The translations under genes and the position numbers were made by a program. The notes below the pieces were generated by a model that ran no database searches, had not been told where the DNA came from, and saw nothing but the letters and a program-made list of their open reading frames with translations. A stretch of 32,611 nucleotides of DNA from Candidatus Companilactobacillus pullicola (GTDB lineage Bacteria > Bacillota > Bacilli > Lactobacillales > Lactobacillaceae). Within the stretch, counting starts at the first letter, position 1. Every line of letters starts with the position of its first letter. The stretch covers positions 1 to 32,611 of the forward strand of contig DXCM01000030.1 of NCBI GenBank assembly GCA_019116025.1. Direction: 5' to 3'. Shown here piece by piece: positions 31,588-32,611 of this stretch.

Positions 31588-32461
31588 ATTAACCAAGAAT
31601 AAAAACTTCAAATATCTCTTTATGATGTTAGTTTTCTTTATTATCCTCGGCATCCCCTCGTATATCTGGACGCAAAAAAATGTTACAACCTTAGCTGGAA
31701 GATACAATTCACCCATGACACCTATCATCATGATTCCTGGTAGTAGTGCCTCAGCCAATCGTTTCGATAACCTAGTCAGCACAATAAACAACAAATACGG
31801 CGAACATCACAGTCTGATGAAGATTACCGTCCATACAGATGATTCTTTGACCTACACCGGTAAAATTCGAGCCAACGATCCCCAACCTGTTTTCGTCGTC
31901 GGCTTTGAAAATAATTCCGACGGCTATGAGAACATCAAGAAACAAGCCCGTTGGTTCAATATAGCCTTCAATGCTATAAAAAAACGTTATCGTTTCAGTG
32001 TATTCAACGGCTTCGGCCATTCCAACGGTGGCTTGATCTGGACCATGTTCTTAGAGAATGATTTCAACGATGATAATATGAATATTGATCAGCTTCTAAC
32101 CGTTGGAACACCGTATAATTTTGAAGAGAAAAACACTTCCAATCATACACAGATGCTCAATGACCTCATCAGCAAACGTGATAACATTCCAGGCAACATG
32201 ACCTATTACTCAATTGCCGGAACTCAGTTGTATTCTGATGATGGAATCGTACCACTAGGAAGCGTTGATGCCGGTAAGTATATCTATGAGGGTCATATCA
32301 AACATTACACACTAATTACTTTAACCGGTAACAAAGCCCAACACTCAGATATGATCGACAGTAATGAGTTCTTGGATATTTTCCATCAATACATTATCGG
32401 TAACGGAGTTAACAATCCTAATTCACCAGATAGCAAGAGAAGTGCCATCGCTTCACAATAA
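31580..32461 (+). CDS. DUF915 alpha/beta hydrolase, membrane-anchored or secreted
   Basis: 293 aa. N-terminal basic residues and a single helix (about residues 12-29, YLFMMLVFFIILGIPSYIW) act as a signal anchor or signal peptide; the rest is extracytoplasmic. The hydrolase fold shows IIMIPGSSASANRF (oxyanion region), FNGFGHSNGGLIW (nucleophile Ser in GHSNGG), SDDGIVPLGS (catalytic Asp) and HSDMID (His). Acts on an unknown ester or peptide. Start at the ATG overlapping the PTS stop. Coupled to EIIC, suggesting substrate release outside followed by uptake, an inference only. Confidence 0.86.
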   Translation: MHRLTKNKNFKYLFMMLVFFIILGIPSYIWTQKNVTTLAGRYNSPMTPIIMIPGSSASANRFDNLVSTINNKYGEHHSLMKITVHTDDSLTYTGKIRANDPQPVFVVGFENNSDGYENIKKQARWFNIAFNAIKKRYRFSVFNGFGHSNGGLIWTMFLENDFNDDNMNIDQLLTVGTPYNFEEKNTSNHTQMLNDLISKRDNIPGNMTYYSIAGTQLYSDDGIVPLGSVDAGKYIYEGHIKHYTLITLTGNKAQHSDMIDSNEFLDIFHQYIIGNGVNNPNSPDSKRSAIASQ

Positions 32462-32471
32462 GTTAGTTTAA

Positions 32472-32611
32472 ATATGCCACCCTCCACAACAAGCCCGATT
32501 GGTCTGGAACGCTGTGGACACTGATTTGAGCCAATTGAAGTTCACAATTGTCTCAAATTCAGGTCTTTTACTAGGTGATAAATCACCAAGTAAAATTTCA
32601 CGGCTGAGACC
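32472..32611 (+). repeat. Structured intergenic repeat, third sequence variant, truncated by window end
   Basis: Starts ATATGCCACCCTCCACAAC; its outer-stem 5' arm ends GATTGGTC, and GAGACC at the window edge is the start of the 3' arm. The conserved TGGAAC/TGA loop, 6-bp stem GCTGTG/CACGGC, arm 1 (GAC-a-CTG-ATTTGAG against CTCAAAT-t-CAG-GTC) and arm 2 (TTTTACT/AGTAAAA, GGTGAT/ATCACC) all re-form with bases quite unlike types A and B. It begins 10 nt after the DUF915 stop. Confidence 0.82.

Noticed and set aside
1-32611. CRISPR array or mobile-element genes
   Set aside because: The repeats are long, divergent, in both orientations and irregularly spaced; no cas, transposase or integrase gene is present.

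Overview
The window is an AT-rich chromosomal segment of a low-GC Gram-positive lactic acid bacterium, most likely Lactobacillaceae. Companilactobacillus is a plausible guess, but the sequence alone does not fix the genus. The evidence is the gene types (DUF3290/DUF421 pair, water-forming-type NADH oxidases, DUF915 hydrolase, divergent enolase), strong AGGAGG-type ribosome sites, frequent TTG/GTG starts and compact U-tailed terminators. No rRNA, insertion sequence, integrase, phage gene or CRISPR array is visible. The gene content is core and metabolic, with an unusually repeat-rich set of intergenic spaces.

Layout. 1-125: truncated structured repeat. 242-526: unknown small protein. 528-3210 (minus): map, YihY-family membrane protein and galU. 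3335-4255: flavodoxin and GtrA-like protein. 4333-5475 (minus): UDP-GlcNAc 2-epimerase. 5595-6747: small membrane protein, then class II fructose-bisphosphate aldolase. 6890-10436 (minus): divergent enolase followed by a P3A-type proton ATPase, preceded by a leader with a strong terminator-like hairpin. 10437-11512: about 1 kb without a secure gene, holding regulatory sites, a possible catabolite-controlled short transcript and a structured repeat. 11513-18604: a cyclic-di-GMP/redox cluster of two membrane diguanylate cyclases, one EAL protein, a GNAT acetyltransferase and two paralogous NADH oxidases. 19169-19822 (minus): YczE-like membrane protein with an attenuator-like leader. 19984-20547: two structured repeats tail to tail. 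20593-22241 (minus): multicopper oxidase preceded by a 56-residue membrane protein. 22328-23415 (minus): DUF3290 and DUF421. 23597-24048: a second tail-to-tail repeat pair. 24102-25731: MarR regulator and MFS exporter. 25747-26393 (minus): thioesterase and tRNA-Arg(CCT). 26523-28725 (minus): Gfo/Idh oxidoreductase and DEAD-box helicase. 28847-32461: APC permease, orphan PTS EIIC and overlapping DUF915 hydrolase. 32472-32611: another structured repeat, cut by the window edge.

The most striking feature is a family of about 175-nt intergenic elements: eight copies plus one remnant. The fuller copies share one fold: a long outer stem, an asymmetric internal loop (TGGAAC facing TGA), a 6-bp stem, and a junction bearing two hairpin arms. 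Sequence differs strongly between copies, but paired positions change together, so the structure has been maintained. Two subtypes (A and B) recur in the order B(+)-A(-), about 200 bp apart, twice. I do not recognise the family.

The second theme is control of expression by terminator-like hairpins placed just before ribosome sites (enolase, YczE-like gene, MFS gene), with no room for another promoter. The third is the c-di-GMP cluster, where cyclases and NADH oxidases have been duplicated side by side, suggesting but not proving a link between redox state or oxygen and second-messenger signalling.
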